A DNA stretch of 64,000 nucleotides from contig JAWKOC010000003.1 in NCBI GenBank assembly GCA_041391365.1, forward strand, positions 124,001-188,000, written 5' to 3'. How positions within the stretch are numbered: position 1 is the stretch's first letter; every line of letters begins with the position of its first letter. The notes under the pieces were generated by a model that saw only the letters and a program-made list of their open reading frames with translations, had not been told where the DNA came from and did no database searches. The stretch is from JAGRAX01 sp041391365. Lineage in GTDB: Bacteria; Bdellovibrionota_G; JALEGL01; JAGRMV01. Positions 43,157 through 51,625 of the stretch are shown one piece after another. The translations under genes were made by a program, and so were the position numbers.

Positions 43157-45151
43157 ATGAAAAAGATGTTGTTCTTTTTGGCGGTTGGATTGGGCTGTGT
43201 GTCTTCGGTCCATGCGAAAGATCACGCACTGTTGATCTCCGCTTCCTGCGACACTGAAGCGCAGAGGGCCGACACGCGATTTTTTGCGGTAGGGACTCAC
43301 AATTGGTTCTATGGTTTGACTCATCTGGGATGGAAGGTTTCCATCATTTGCAACCAGGGAGAAAAGCTAGCACAAGAAGTCCAAGACCATTGGCTGGGAA
43401 ATTTCGATAGTGCCACCATCCAAGATCAATTGGATCGCTACAAAACCTTGCTAGACAAAGACGACAACCTCTGGGTCTGGGTCTATGCTCATGGAAACAT
43501 TTTAATGAGCAGGGAAGATAACCTTTCCCGTCATATTTTGTCTGAAAATTTCTCCATCGATTTGGAAACCGATTCTTTTGTAGATTCAGATCTCATTTAT
43601 GACTTTGTTCAAAGGGCGCAAAAAATCGTGGGTTCGGCAGGAAGAATTTTCTATACCGACAGCAGCTGCAAGGGAGGCTTTTGCAAACGAAAACTTTCTC
43701 CCGCTCCTTCCAACAATTTGTGTGTGAACACGATCTCTCAAGAAGATGAAAATGGAGTATTGGCCAATTACACAGATCATGTCTCGCATTATTTGGCGGG
43801 AGAAAAAAAATTGGACTTTCCTCGCATGGAAGAAATCTCCGGAAATTTCTTCCAGCACCAAAATCGTCCGTTGATTGAAGTCAACACCAATGGAACCAAA
43901 CCCCTTTCCCTCCAAGTAGGGGATCTCTGGTCATATGGTCTCTCTTTCAATGAGTATACAAATCGAGCAGTCACTCTAGGGTACGGTCTTCCATGGCAGC
44001 AAGAAGAATTGCAGATGTCCAGTTACATTGGACAAATTGACAAAGATATTCTTACACTTTCTTTTTACAAAGATCTCGAAACGTGGGCAACTCATGAGGG
44101 AATCAACCTTGAGTCTGTGATGTTGAACGTAGCGCATTTTTTTGACAAAGAAAAAATCAAAAATGATTTTTTCGACATGAACTCAGATGACATTGAAAAA
44201 AATTGGATCATGAAGGAAGTTCTCGATTTTTTCGGCGATGACAAAAAGCTTCAAAAGAAACTTTTGAAAACCAGTTATTTTGAGCAAAGAAAAGCTGATT
44301 TTTCAAGATGGTACGGAACCGACGAAGCTGCGGGAGAAAGATACAAATCGGATCTCTATCAACTGTTTGCAGAATCATTTTTGTCAAGATCCACTACAGA
44401 AGAGCTCACCATAAAAATCAAGCAACTACGCCCGCAAGTGGAAGATTTTTTTTCTGCATCCATGGTGCTAAGTCCGCGAGACTGGGAATCTTTGGATCAA
44501 ACCCTAACCAGCCTCGAAACATGGGCCCAACATGCCTCTGAAGGGGCGGAGGTATCTCAATTGGGTGACGACTGGAGTCGAGCATCCGCGAGTTTTTCTC
44601 ACATGACTGCCTGTTTTCTTGCAATCGAGGGACCAAGCCGAGTCAAGGTCCCCGATTCAATCAAAATCGAAGATCTTGAACCAGAACATGTAAACACAGA
44701 AGAGCTTCGCAAAACTTCTTTTTACAAAATAGAATGGAAAAAGGTGCAAGAAAAAACTGAAACGAATCTTGTCGAAGCCAGCTACAAAGACTTTGCCAAA
44801 AAAATTTCCATCGCTATGTATGCCCTGATCGAATATGTCGGATACAAAGAAGGTGGGAAGCCCGTAGAGTATTTCAACATTGGGCAACATTCATTCATCA
44901 AAACAGAATATTACAAACCCTCCATGGACCGATGGTACCAAGAGCGCTTGGATTGGATGGTGGACCTGTTTGGGCAAGATTATGTCAATGATTTGCTCGA
45001 TCGGATACAGGATTTGCAACTTCAAATGTTCTCAAGCAATGCATTGTTTGTGCAAGATCGTGAACTTTTTTCCATCAACCGCGATATCATGCGAAGCTTG
45101 TTGGAACAATCAACATCTGAGTGTGCTACATTTTCTTTGGACCGCCGTTAG
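43157..45151 (+). CDS. exported caspase-like (clan CD) cysteine peptidase candidate
   Basis: 664 residues from the ATG at 43157. Signal peptide 1-20 (FFLAVGLGCVSSVHA). The next 150 residues read like a clan CD fold: HALLISAS as the first strand, DNLWVWVYAHGN with putative catalytic H112 in the 'AHG' motif, and GRIFYTDSSCKGGF with putative C171 in the 'D-S-x-C-x-G' nucleophile strand. The remaining roughly 480 residues are mostly helical and acidic, with no domain I recognise. Clan CD members include legumain, gingipain, clostripain and caspases; which group fits is open. An upstream in-frame ATG at 43085 gives no signal peptide. It sits beside the toxin-antitoxin operator, transcribed away from it. 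Confidence 0.65.
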   Translation: MKKMLFFLAVGLGCVSSVHAKDHALLISASCDTEAQRADTRFFAVGTHNWFYGLTHLGWKVSIICNQGEKLAQEVQDHWLGNFDSATIQDQLDRYKTLLDKDDNLWVWVYAHGNILMSREDNLSRHILSENFSIDLETDSFVDSDLIYDFVQRAQKIVGSAGRIFYTDSSCKGGFCKRKLSPAPSNNLCVNTISQEDENGVLANYTDHVSHYLAGEKKLDFPRMEEISGNFFQHQNRPLIEVNTNGTKPLSLQVGDLWSYGLSFNEYTNRAVTLGYGLPWQQEELQMSSYIGQIDKDILTLSFYKDLETWATHEGINLESVMLNVAHFFDKEKIKNDFFDMNSDDIEKNWIMKEVLDFFGDDKKLQKKLLKTSYFEQRKADFSRWYGTDEAAGERYKSDLYQLFAESFLSRSTTEELTIKIKQLRPQVEDFFSASMVLSPRDWESLDQTLTSLETWAQHASEGAEVSQLGDDWSRASASFSHMTACFLAIEGPSRVKVPDSIKIEDLEPEHVNTEELRKTSFYKIEWKKVQEKTETNLVEASYKDFAKKISIAMYALIEYVGYKEGGKPVEYFNIGQHSFIKTEYYKPSMDRWYQERLDWMVDLFGQDYVNDLLDRIQDLQLQMFSSNALFVQDRELFSINRDIMRSLLEQSTSECATFSLDRR

Positions 45152-45211
45152 GAAATTTTTTTTGATCGATATTGTTTCAACGATTTTTTTTCGAAATATT
45201 CTCAACGTGGA

Positions 45212-45550
45212 TCATTGGGATACAATTTCCACCATTTCATCTACCGAAGTCACATGAACACCTACTGCGGTTTCACGCATGATGGTTTCTCGTATTTTGG
45301 CAGCTTCTTTGTAGGTTTCGGTGGCCCAGGCTTCTTTCATGTCTTGTTCACTCTCGAAGCTCAAGATGGCAACTCCATCGATGGGATCTTCGGCTTCGTC
45401 TTTTCTGCGATCATTCAAATGATATTGAACATAGGACTTTACCTGCGGGAGTTTTCGGTACATGGGTCCATACTCCTGCTTCCAGATCCGTCGAAATTCT
45501 TCGACCGAAACATGTTCTTTTTTGCGCACAACCACCAGCATTGTAAACAT
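45212..45550 (-). CDS. EthD-family (dimeric alpha/beta barrel) protein
   Basis: 112 residues with the ferredoxin-like barrel pattern: FTMLVVVRKKEHVSVEEFRRIWKQEYGPMYRKLPQVKSYVQYH, then DGVAILSFESEQDMKEAWAT. This matches EthD-type proteins ('K.g.s.eeF..yW...H...'), small enzymes or accessory proteins in catabolic clusters. Substrate unknown. The ATG has AGGAG 5-6 nt upstream. It diverges from the nucleoside hydrolase gene. Confidence 0.8.
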   Translation of the reverse strand: MFTMLVVVRKKEHVSVEEFRRIWKQEYGPMYRKLPQVKSYVQYHLNDRRKDEAEDPIDGVAILSFESEQDMKEAWATETYKEAAKIRETIMRETAVGVHVTSVDEMVEIVSQ

Positions 45551-45689
45551 GGCAACTCCTTATCTTTCGGATTTTTTCCTATCAACATCTTCCCTCTGTT
45601 GCAAATGGATCTCCCACGCAACATCAAAATCTCCGCTTGAATTGCCCCTCAAAATGTCATAGACCATCCCCTTATCTTACGGAACGCAG

Positions 45690-46694
45690 ATGAAAAAAGT
45701 AATCTTAGACGCAGATGTGAGCCTCTATACCCCTGATTTGGGGTTCAGCGATGACGCCATCGTGATCTTGATGTTGGCCATATTGATGGAGCAAAAGCAT
45801 GTCGATTTGCTGGGAATCACATGCGTAAGCGGCAACGTATGGATGAGACAGGGCGTGGTCAACGCACTTTGGTTGCTTGGCCACATGGGAGCCTCCGATA
45901 TCCCCGTGTGCAAGGGAGCAACCTTCCCACTCAAAAACGAATTCATGCATGTCCCTGCTCGCTTTGTGGATCGCCCTGAACTTCATTGGATTGGGGCCCT
46001 GAATTCATGGAATGGAACCCCCTTGTTGGAAGACATCCCTTTTGGCGAAAAAAGCAAAGCCCAAAGCGATGCGCGCCGCTCAGAAGATTTTTTGATTGAG
46101 ATGGTCTCCAAATATCCTGGAGAAATCACCATTTTGGCCAATGGGCCGCTCACCAACCTGGCCAGGGCTGCGCAAAAAGACCCGCAGTTTTTGTCCAATG
46201 TAAAAGAAATTGTGATTTTGGGCGGGGCCATCGAAGAAGTCGAGAGCAGCACGCAACGCGCGGAGTTCAACTTTTGGTGGGATCCAGAAGCCGCTCACCA
46301 AGTCCTCAAATCTCAAGCCAACATCGCCCTGTTTCCCATCGATGTGTGCATGAAAACCGAAAACCGAAGAGAAGACTATTTCGAGATTGTAGAATCAGGT
46401 TCCAAAGTCAGTTCTATTTATCAGCGTCTGGATCAGGTGTATTGGGATCATCATCCCAAGTTGGAAAAAAAGCATTTGCCTATTTTTGATTTGATTACAG
46501 TTGCTTATCTCATGAAACCCAAACTCTTTTCCGATCTTCGCATGGGCAGTATTTCCATCAACTGTGACGATCGGTCCAAAAACTACGGTGTCACCAAACT
46601 AAAGATCAAAGAAAATACGAAGATCAGTGTCTATTTCGACGTCAACACCAAAGAGTTTCGCAAGTTCTATCTCGACCTGATGACCACCTGTTGA
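45690..46694 (+). CDS. inosine-uridine-preferring nucleoside hydrolase family protein
   Basis: Hydrolyses the N-glycosidic bond of nucleosides for salvage. 334 residues with ILANGPLTNLARA, IVILGGAI, and AEFNFWWDPEAAH (sugar-binding N and calcium aspartate context). The N-terminal calcium motif, usually DTDPGxDDA, reads D7-A-D9-...-D21-D22-A with a 7-residue insert (SLYTPDL), so metal geometry may differ. No signal peptide. No Shine-Dalgarno is obvious. It is followed 63 nt later by the VOC gene, possibly the same transcript. Confidence 0.88.
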   Translation: MKKVILDADVSLYTPDLGFSDDAIVILMLAILMEQKHVDLLGITCVSGNVWMRQGVVNALWLLGHMGASDIPVCKGATFPLKNEFMHVPARFVDRPELHWIGALNSWNGTPLLEDIPFGEKSKAQSDARRSEDFLIEMVSKYPGEITILANGPLTNLARAAQKDPQFLSNVKEIVILGGAIEEVESSTQRAEFNFWWDPEAAHQVLKSQANIALFPIDVCMKTENRREDYFEIVESGSKVSSIYQRLDQVYWDHHPKLEKKHLPIFDLITVAYLMKPKLFSDLRMGSISINCDDRSKNYGVTKLKIKENTKISVYFDVNTKEFRKFYLDLMTTC

Positions 46695-46757
46695 CCGATT
46701 TTTCAAGAATTCGGAAAGCTTGATTCTTGGCCAGAATCTTGTAGATCCTTAGCCTGG

Positions 46758-47615
46758 ATGGATTCACCACTTTTTTTACAGCACATCAAAAGCTATTTGC
46801 CTACCGGCGCGCTTCAAAAAACCCTTGAGCTTTTTGAAGATGCAGGGTTCATGTTGGCACCCTCCCACGACCATCCAGAGTTGGGGCTGCAATCGCATTC
46901 CATTTTGTTGACCGATGGGTACCTAGAATGGATGACCGTCAGCGATGAAGAGCGTTGGGCTGACCATTTCCAGGATCATGGAATTTTCCGAAAATCCCCC
47001 AAACCTTTTGTTGTGGCATTTTCCAGCCAGAGTATCAACCTCGAAGACGCACAGGCCATCGAAGTGGGTTCCACATTTTTTACCAGCCCCTATCTTCGCC
47101 ACTCACAACGCTTCTATTCCATTCCGACGCAAGAAACCCCTGGAACCAAAAACTTTCTTCTCCGATATGAATCCAAAGATGCATTGGAACAAAAAATCAC
47201 ATTAAGAATGGGGGACAACTCCATTTTTGCCTTGGGAGGTCTTGTCTATTGTGATCCGGAAGCCAAGCAACAGCATCAAACATGGAATGATTGGGTCACG
47301 CGATTGGATATCCCCCACGAAACCAAAGATCTGAGTTTGCTTTTTTCCCGTTATCACATTGATTTCATCACTGCAGAGCAATACCAAGAGTGGTTCAAAC
47401 AAGAATGGAAATCTGTCGGGCATCCAGATGGTCAACTGGGAGCCATCTGCTTGTTGGCCAAGGACTTGGACCGTGCGGCTCAGCACTTTTCCATCGCAGG
47501 GTTTGATGTCGCCAAACAGGATCGAAAGAGATTGTACGTCAAAGCTCACAAACAGATGGGCGTGGCCATGATCATAGAAAAATCCAACCCAAAGGACTGG
47601 CTCCCTCATAGTTAA
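46758..47615 (+). CDS. VOC-superfamily (glyoxalase-like domain) protein
   Basis: 285 residues built from two to three beta-alpha-beta-beta-beta modules of the vicinal oxygen chelate fold. LELFEDAGFMLAPSHDHPELGLQSHSILLTDGYLEWMTV matches the 'glyoxalase-like domain' pattern (G...H...LLxDGYLE), and the C-terminal LLAKDLDRAAQHFSIAGFDVAK repeats it. H and E residues at these points are candidate metal ligands. The reaction is unknown. The start is the ATG at 46758 without a clear Shine-Dalgarno. It is followed 36 nt later by the RND pump. Confidence 0.8.
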   Translation: MDSPLFLQHIKSYLPTGALQKTLELFEDAGFMLAPSHDHPELGLQSHSILLTDGYLEWMTVSDEERWADHFQDHGIFRKSPKPFVVAFSSQSINLEDAQAIEVGSTFFTSPYLRHSQRFYSIPTQETPGTKNFLLRYESKDALEQKITLRMGDNSIFALGGLVYCDPEAKQQHQTWNDWVTRLDIPHETKDLSLLFSRYHIDFITAEQYQEWFKQEWKSVGHPDGQLGAICLLAKDLDRAAQHFSIAGFDVAKQDRKRLYVKAHKQMGVAMIIEKSNPKDWLPHS

Positions 47616-47651
47616 GCAGCTGCTCCCTTTGAGTCATGGAATGATAAACCC

Positions 47652-50600
47652 ATGAAAAATCTTTTTGCATATTTTGTAAAAAACCAACTTCTGGTCAACA
47701 TCATCACGATTTTTGTCGTCATTCTTGGAGTTGGCTCCTATTTGACCATCACCCGCAACAGTTATCCACTTGTGGATCTTGGACAGGTCATCATCACTAC
47801 GGTCTATCCAGGAGCTTCTCCAGAGGATGTAGAACTTTTGGTGACAGACAAATTGGAAAAAGAACTTCGTCAAGTGACTGACATCAAAAACCTCACCTCA
47901 TTTTCGATGGAAAGTCTCTCCTTGATCAAAATTCGGCTCAGTCCCGATGATCAACATGACTACCCACGCATCAAAAGAGAAATTCGAGAAGCTGTCGATC
48001 GAGTGACTGATTTTCCTGCTGCGGTTGAAGAACGTCCCCTGATCGTAGAAAAGAAAAGTTCAGTGTTTCCCATTTATGAAATCGGAATCGTTGGAGGAAA
48101 AGACTACGAAGACTTGAGATCCTATTCCAAAGATTTCGAACGCAAGCTTGAAAAAGTCAGAGGTGTATCCAGCATTCGAAAATTTGGATTCAAAGAAAGA
48201 GAGATTCACATTCAGCCTTTGGTGGAGATTCTCAATAACTATGATTTGTCTCTTCAGGAAATCATCTCGGCGATTTCAAAACGAAACATTCGGTCCACGG
48301 CAGGCCACATTGAATCCAAGGATCAAGAAAAAAATGTGGTTACAGTTGGTCAGTTCAAAAATCCCTTGGAAGTTGCTCAAGTGATTGTCCGAAGTGCCTT
48401 CCAAGGTCCTCCCGTACTTGTCAAAGACGTTGCTACTGTCACCGATGGATACGAGAAAGATCGATTGATTTCCAAAGCCAATGGACAAAAAGCCATTTCG
48501 CTCAGCATTTTAAAAGCTGATGATGCCGACATCATTCGAACTGTCAAAGGTATACAAAGCCTGGTCCAAGAACAAAAAAATTTGGTGGGAGATCGTTTTG
48601 AATTCATCACCGCTTATGACGAATCTCGATATGTGAAAAATCGCTTCGAGATCGTCATCAAAAATGGAATCATTGGGTTGGTTCTCGTCCTGATTATTTT
48701 GTGGTTCTTTCTCAACGGTCACAGCGCTGTATGGGTGGCTGCAGGCATTCCCATGACCATGATGGGGGTTTTCTTTTTGATTCCTATGTTTGGGACCCAG
48801 CTCGACAGCATCACGCTCACGGCCATTGTCTTGGTGATTGGAATTGTAGTGGACGATGCCATCATCATCTCAGAGAACATTTATCAAAAATTCGAGAATG
48901 GCATGCCCGCCATCGAATCTGCCATCGAAGGTCTTTTTGAGGTGTACAAACCTGTGTTGGCCACGATTCTGACCACCATTGTCGCTTTTGTGCCCATGTT
49001 TTTCATGACAGGTACCATGGGGAATTTCATCTATGTCATTCCTTTGACCATTTGCCTATCTCTTTGTGTCTCCATGCTGGAGGCATATCTGATTTTGCCC
49101 GCGCACATTGCCTACGGACTCAAACGAAAAGTCATTCAAGAAAATTGGAGAATTCGATGTTTTCTTGCCATGAAAAAAATTCATCATCGCTGGATTCAAT
49201 CTGTTTTGAAAGCAAGATATCTTGTATTGGCTATTTTTGCTCTTGGCATGGTTGTGACGTTTTATTGGGGGTTTTCGCGTGTAAAATTTGATCTTTTTCC
49301 TTCAAAATTTTCGGATCGATTCATCCTTTTTTTGGAATTGCCCAATGGGTCCTCTCTTCAAGCCACAGAAGAAAAAACAGCTGTGGTTGAAAACATTTTG
49401 CTCGGACTCGATCGAAAGGAGTTGGATTTTTTTGCAACTCGCGTGGGAGGTTATGTCGATGCAGAATACACGGAATTCTACAACAAGAGATACTCCATGA
49501 TGATCGTCAACTTATCACCGTTCACCGAACGAGACCGAAACATCAGTCAAATCATCGAAGAATTGAGAGAAAAAATTTCTCATGTAGAAGGAATAGAAAA
49601 AAATTGGTTCATGATCGACAATCAAGGTCCTCCCATTGGAAGACCCATAGTGCTGCAAGTCGTGAGCAGCGACAATCAAAAACGTCTTGCCCTGGTAGAT
49701 GAAATCATAGAAAAACTCAGTGTCATTCCAGGAGTAACCGACATCGATCGCAACGACGACCTCGGTCGAAAACAACTGGTAGCAGAGCTGGATTATGCTC
49801 GACTTTCACAGTTAAAAATCAGCACACAAGACGTGGCTCAAACGGTACGAATCGCCTTTGATGGACATGTCGCCACAGAAAATCGATACGGAGACGACGA
49901 TGTGGAGTATCGAGTGTTTTTGGATGAGAGGGATCGCACCAACATTGACCGCATTGGAAAACTATTGATCCCCAATCAACTCGGACAACTCATTCCCTTG
50001 CATCGGGTTGCTACATTCCATGAATCCGAAGGGGTCCCCAATTATTTTCATTTTGACCGACAACGTACCATCACCGTCACGGCCGATATCATTGAAGATG
50101 TCACGACACCTTTGGAAGTGACTCATCAGATTCTTGAGGAAATTGACTACCCCAGAAATTATCCTGGAACAGAGATCATTGTCGGAGGAGAGGTCGAAGA
50201 ATCTCAAGAATCCTATCGAAGCCTGCTCATCGTCATGAGCTATGCCTTGATCGGCATTTATTTTCTTTTGGTGATTTTGTTTGAGTCCGCGGTGCAGCCT
50301 TTGATGGTGTTGGTGGCCATTCCCTTTTCGTTTGTCGGAGTGATCCTGGCGTTTCTTGCACACAATGAACCTTTTAGTTTCTTGAGCACCTTGGGCGTGA
50401 CCGGTCTGATGGGTGTTGTCGTCAATGATTCGCTGGTGCTGGTCAACCACATCAATGAACTTCGCATCAAGCATCCGGAACAAAGTCTGTACGACATTGT
50501 GGTGCAGAGCTCTACAGATCGATTGCGCGCGATTTTGATCACCACGCTCACGACCGTAGGAGGACTGCTTCCTTTGGCCTATGGGATTGGAGGACTCGAT

Positions 50601-50738
50601 CCCTACATGAGTCCAATGGCCCTTGCATTGGGGTATGGTCTTTTGTTTGCCACGCCCCTCACCATTTATCTCATTCCTTGTTTGTATTTGCTTGGAGATG
50701 ATCTTCGCAAGATCATTTCGAAATCGAAGACTGCTTAG
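47652..50738 (+). CDS. RND-family (HAE1/AcrB-like) efflux transporter, orphan
   Basis: Inner-membrane proton-driven exporter, 1028 residues. TM1 lies near 10-30 and large periplasmic loops at about 35-335 and 560-860. TM4 carries the proton-relay aspartates in VIGIVVDDAIIISENI. The C-terminal half repeats the layout (LGVTGLMGVVVNDSLVLVNHINELR, with N replacing the first D as in AcrB-type second halves). Motifs SPEDVELLVTDKLEKEL and GATP-like VYPGASPEDVE place it among MdtB/AcrB-like multidrug or lipid exporters. No membrane-fusion or TolC-type partner gene is adjacent, which is unusual. Its 3' end overlaps the convergent hydrolase gene by 26 bp. Confidence 0.94.
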   Translation: MKNLFAYFVKNQLLVNIITIFVVILGVGSYLTITRNSYPLVDLGQVIITTVYPGASPEDVELLVTDKLEKELRQVTDIKNLTSFSMESLSLIKIRLSPDDQHDYPRIKREIREAVDRVTDFPAAVEERPLIVEKKSSVFPIYEIGIVGGKDYEDLRSYSKDFERKLEKVRGVSSIRKFGFKEREIHIQPLVEILNNYDLSLQEIISAISKRNIRSTAGHIESKDQEKNVVTVGQFKNPLEVAQVIVRSAFQGPPVLVKDVATVTDGYEKDRLISKANGQKAISLSILKADDADIIRTVKGIQSLVQEQKNLVGDRFEFITAYDESRYVKNRFEIVIKNGIIGLVLVLIILWFFLNGHSAVWVAAGIPMTMMGVFFLIPMFGTQLDSITLTAIVLVIGIVVDDAIIISENIYQKFENGMPAIESAIEGLFEVYKPVLATILTTIVAFVPMFFMTGTMGNFIYVIPLTICLSLCVSMLEAYLILPAHIAYGLKRKVIQENWRIRCFLAMKKIHHRWIQSVLKARYLVLAIFALGMVVTFYWGFSRVKFDLFPSKFSDRFILFLELPNGSSLQATEEKTAVVENILLGLDRKELDFFATRVGGYVDAEYTEFYNKRYSMMIVNLSPFTERDRNISQIIEELREKISHVEGIEKNWFMIDNQGPPIGRPIVLQVVSSDNQKRLALVDEIIEKLSVIPGVTDIDRNDDLGRKQLVAELDYARLSQLKISTQDVAQTVRIAFDGHVATENRYGDDDVEYRVFLDERDRTNIDRIGKLLIPNQLGQLIPLHRVATFHESEGVPNYFHFDRQRTITVTADIIEDVTTPLEVTHQILEEIDYPRNYPGTEIIVGGEVEESQESYRSLLIVMSYALIGIYFLLVILFESAVQPLMVLVAIPFSFVGVILAFLAHNEPFSFLSTLGVTGLMGVVVNDSLVLVNHINELRIKHPEQSLYDIVVQSSTDRLRAILITTLTTVGGLLPLAYGIGGLDPYMSPMALALGYGLLFATPLTIYLIPCLYLLGDDLRKIISKSKTA

Positions 50739-51507
50739 AAATAAATTCAAGAACTTCAGAGAACACTTTCTTTTTTTCAACCCCTAGGGTGATGATGTGA
50801 AAAGAACGATACAGTTTGACCAACATCGATTGGGGAGAAGGAAATTTTGTATAGAAAAAATCGGCTGACGATGGATCGATGAGTTCATCTTTTTGACTGG
50901 CAATGATCAAGGCCGGTGTGGAAGAATCCACGGGAACGAATTTCATTTTTCTGCAAATGCGCAAAAACTGTTTTACCGACTTGAGAGGATATTCGCTGTA
51001 GCTCACATCTCCCACGGGAGGAATGCCTTCTTTTTTCTTGGATCCCCAAATCAAAACATTGGGGAGAGCCACAAACAAATGACTAAGCCACTGTAAATAT
51101 GGAGGTCGAATCCGATAAGCAGGCGATAGCAACGTTAGGCTTTTGGCCATGCCAGGATTGCGTCGAAGAACTTCAACACAAATGGTTCCTCCTGTCGATA
51201 ACCCCAGGAGATGAACCTTTTTGTAATTTTGGAGAGCTTTGGAAAAATGTTCTTCGATTTCTTCTACCCAATCCTGCCAGGTCACTCGGCAAAGATCCTG
51301 AGGCGCCATCCCATGTCCAGGAAGAAGAGGAGCGATGATGCCATGTCCAAGTTGAGAATGAATCTCCTTGGCAAGTGCCTTGAGCGTAGCAGGAGATCCT
51401 GTAAACCCGTGCACCATCAACACACACTGATCTCCCCCTTCTACTACAATGGAGTGTGCGTCTGGAAACTGATCAATCAGAGCTTTTTTGGAGGCATCTA
51501 CGGACAC
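50713..51507 (-). CDS. alpha/beta-hydrolase (carboxylesterase/lysophospholipase-like)
   Basis: About 264 residues with oxyanion-loop MVHGFTGSPATL, nucleophile elbow GLSTGGT (Ser), charge-relay Asp in SQKDELIDP and His in SFHIITLG, followed by a final helix. It resembles the Est30/YvaK carboxylesterase-monoacylglycerol lipase group. The frame opens at a TTG at 51567, but the first 20 residues look non-native; I prefer GTG at 51507 with a TATACT -10-like hexamer 10 nt upstream. It diverges from gpmI, and its end overlaps the RND gene by 26 bp. Confidence 0.88.
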   Translation of the reverse strand: MSVDASKKALIDQFPDAHSIVVEGGDQCVLMVHGFTGSPATLKALAKEIHSQLGHGIIAPLLPGHGMAPQDLCRVTWQDWVEEIEEHFSKALQNYKKVHLLGLSTGGTICVEVLRRNPGMAKSLTLLSPAYRIRPPYLQWLSHLFVALPNVLIWGSKKKEGIPPVGDVSYSEYPLKSVKQFLRICRKMKFVPVDSSTPALIIASQKDELIDPSSADFFYTKFPSPQSMLVKLYRSFHIITLGVEKKKVFSEVLEFISKQSSISK

Positions 51508-51613
51508 GGTTTGCGATAGTATACGGAAAATCTCCAATTGGTAAGCTTTGTATGCATTCCTGACCAAGACTGATGGTTCGTGAGAAGACTTTGATTCTTG
51601 GAAAAGGCCTTGC

Positions 51614-51619
51614 TATAAG
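51614..51619 (+). promoter_or_regulatory. putative -10 (TATAAG) of gpmI
   Basis: TATAAG ends 6 nt before the gpmI ATG at 51626, with no Shine-Dalgarno, another leaderless-type start. Confidence 0.5.
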
Positions 51620-51625
51620 TCAGCT

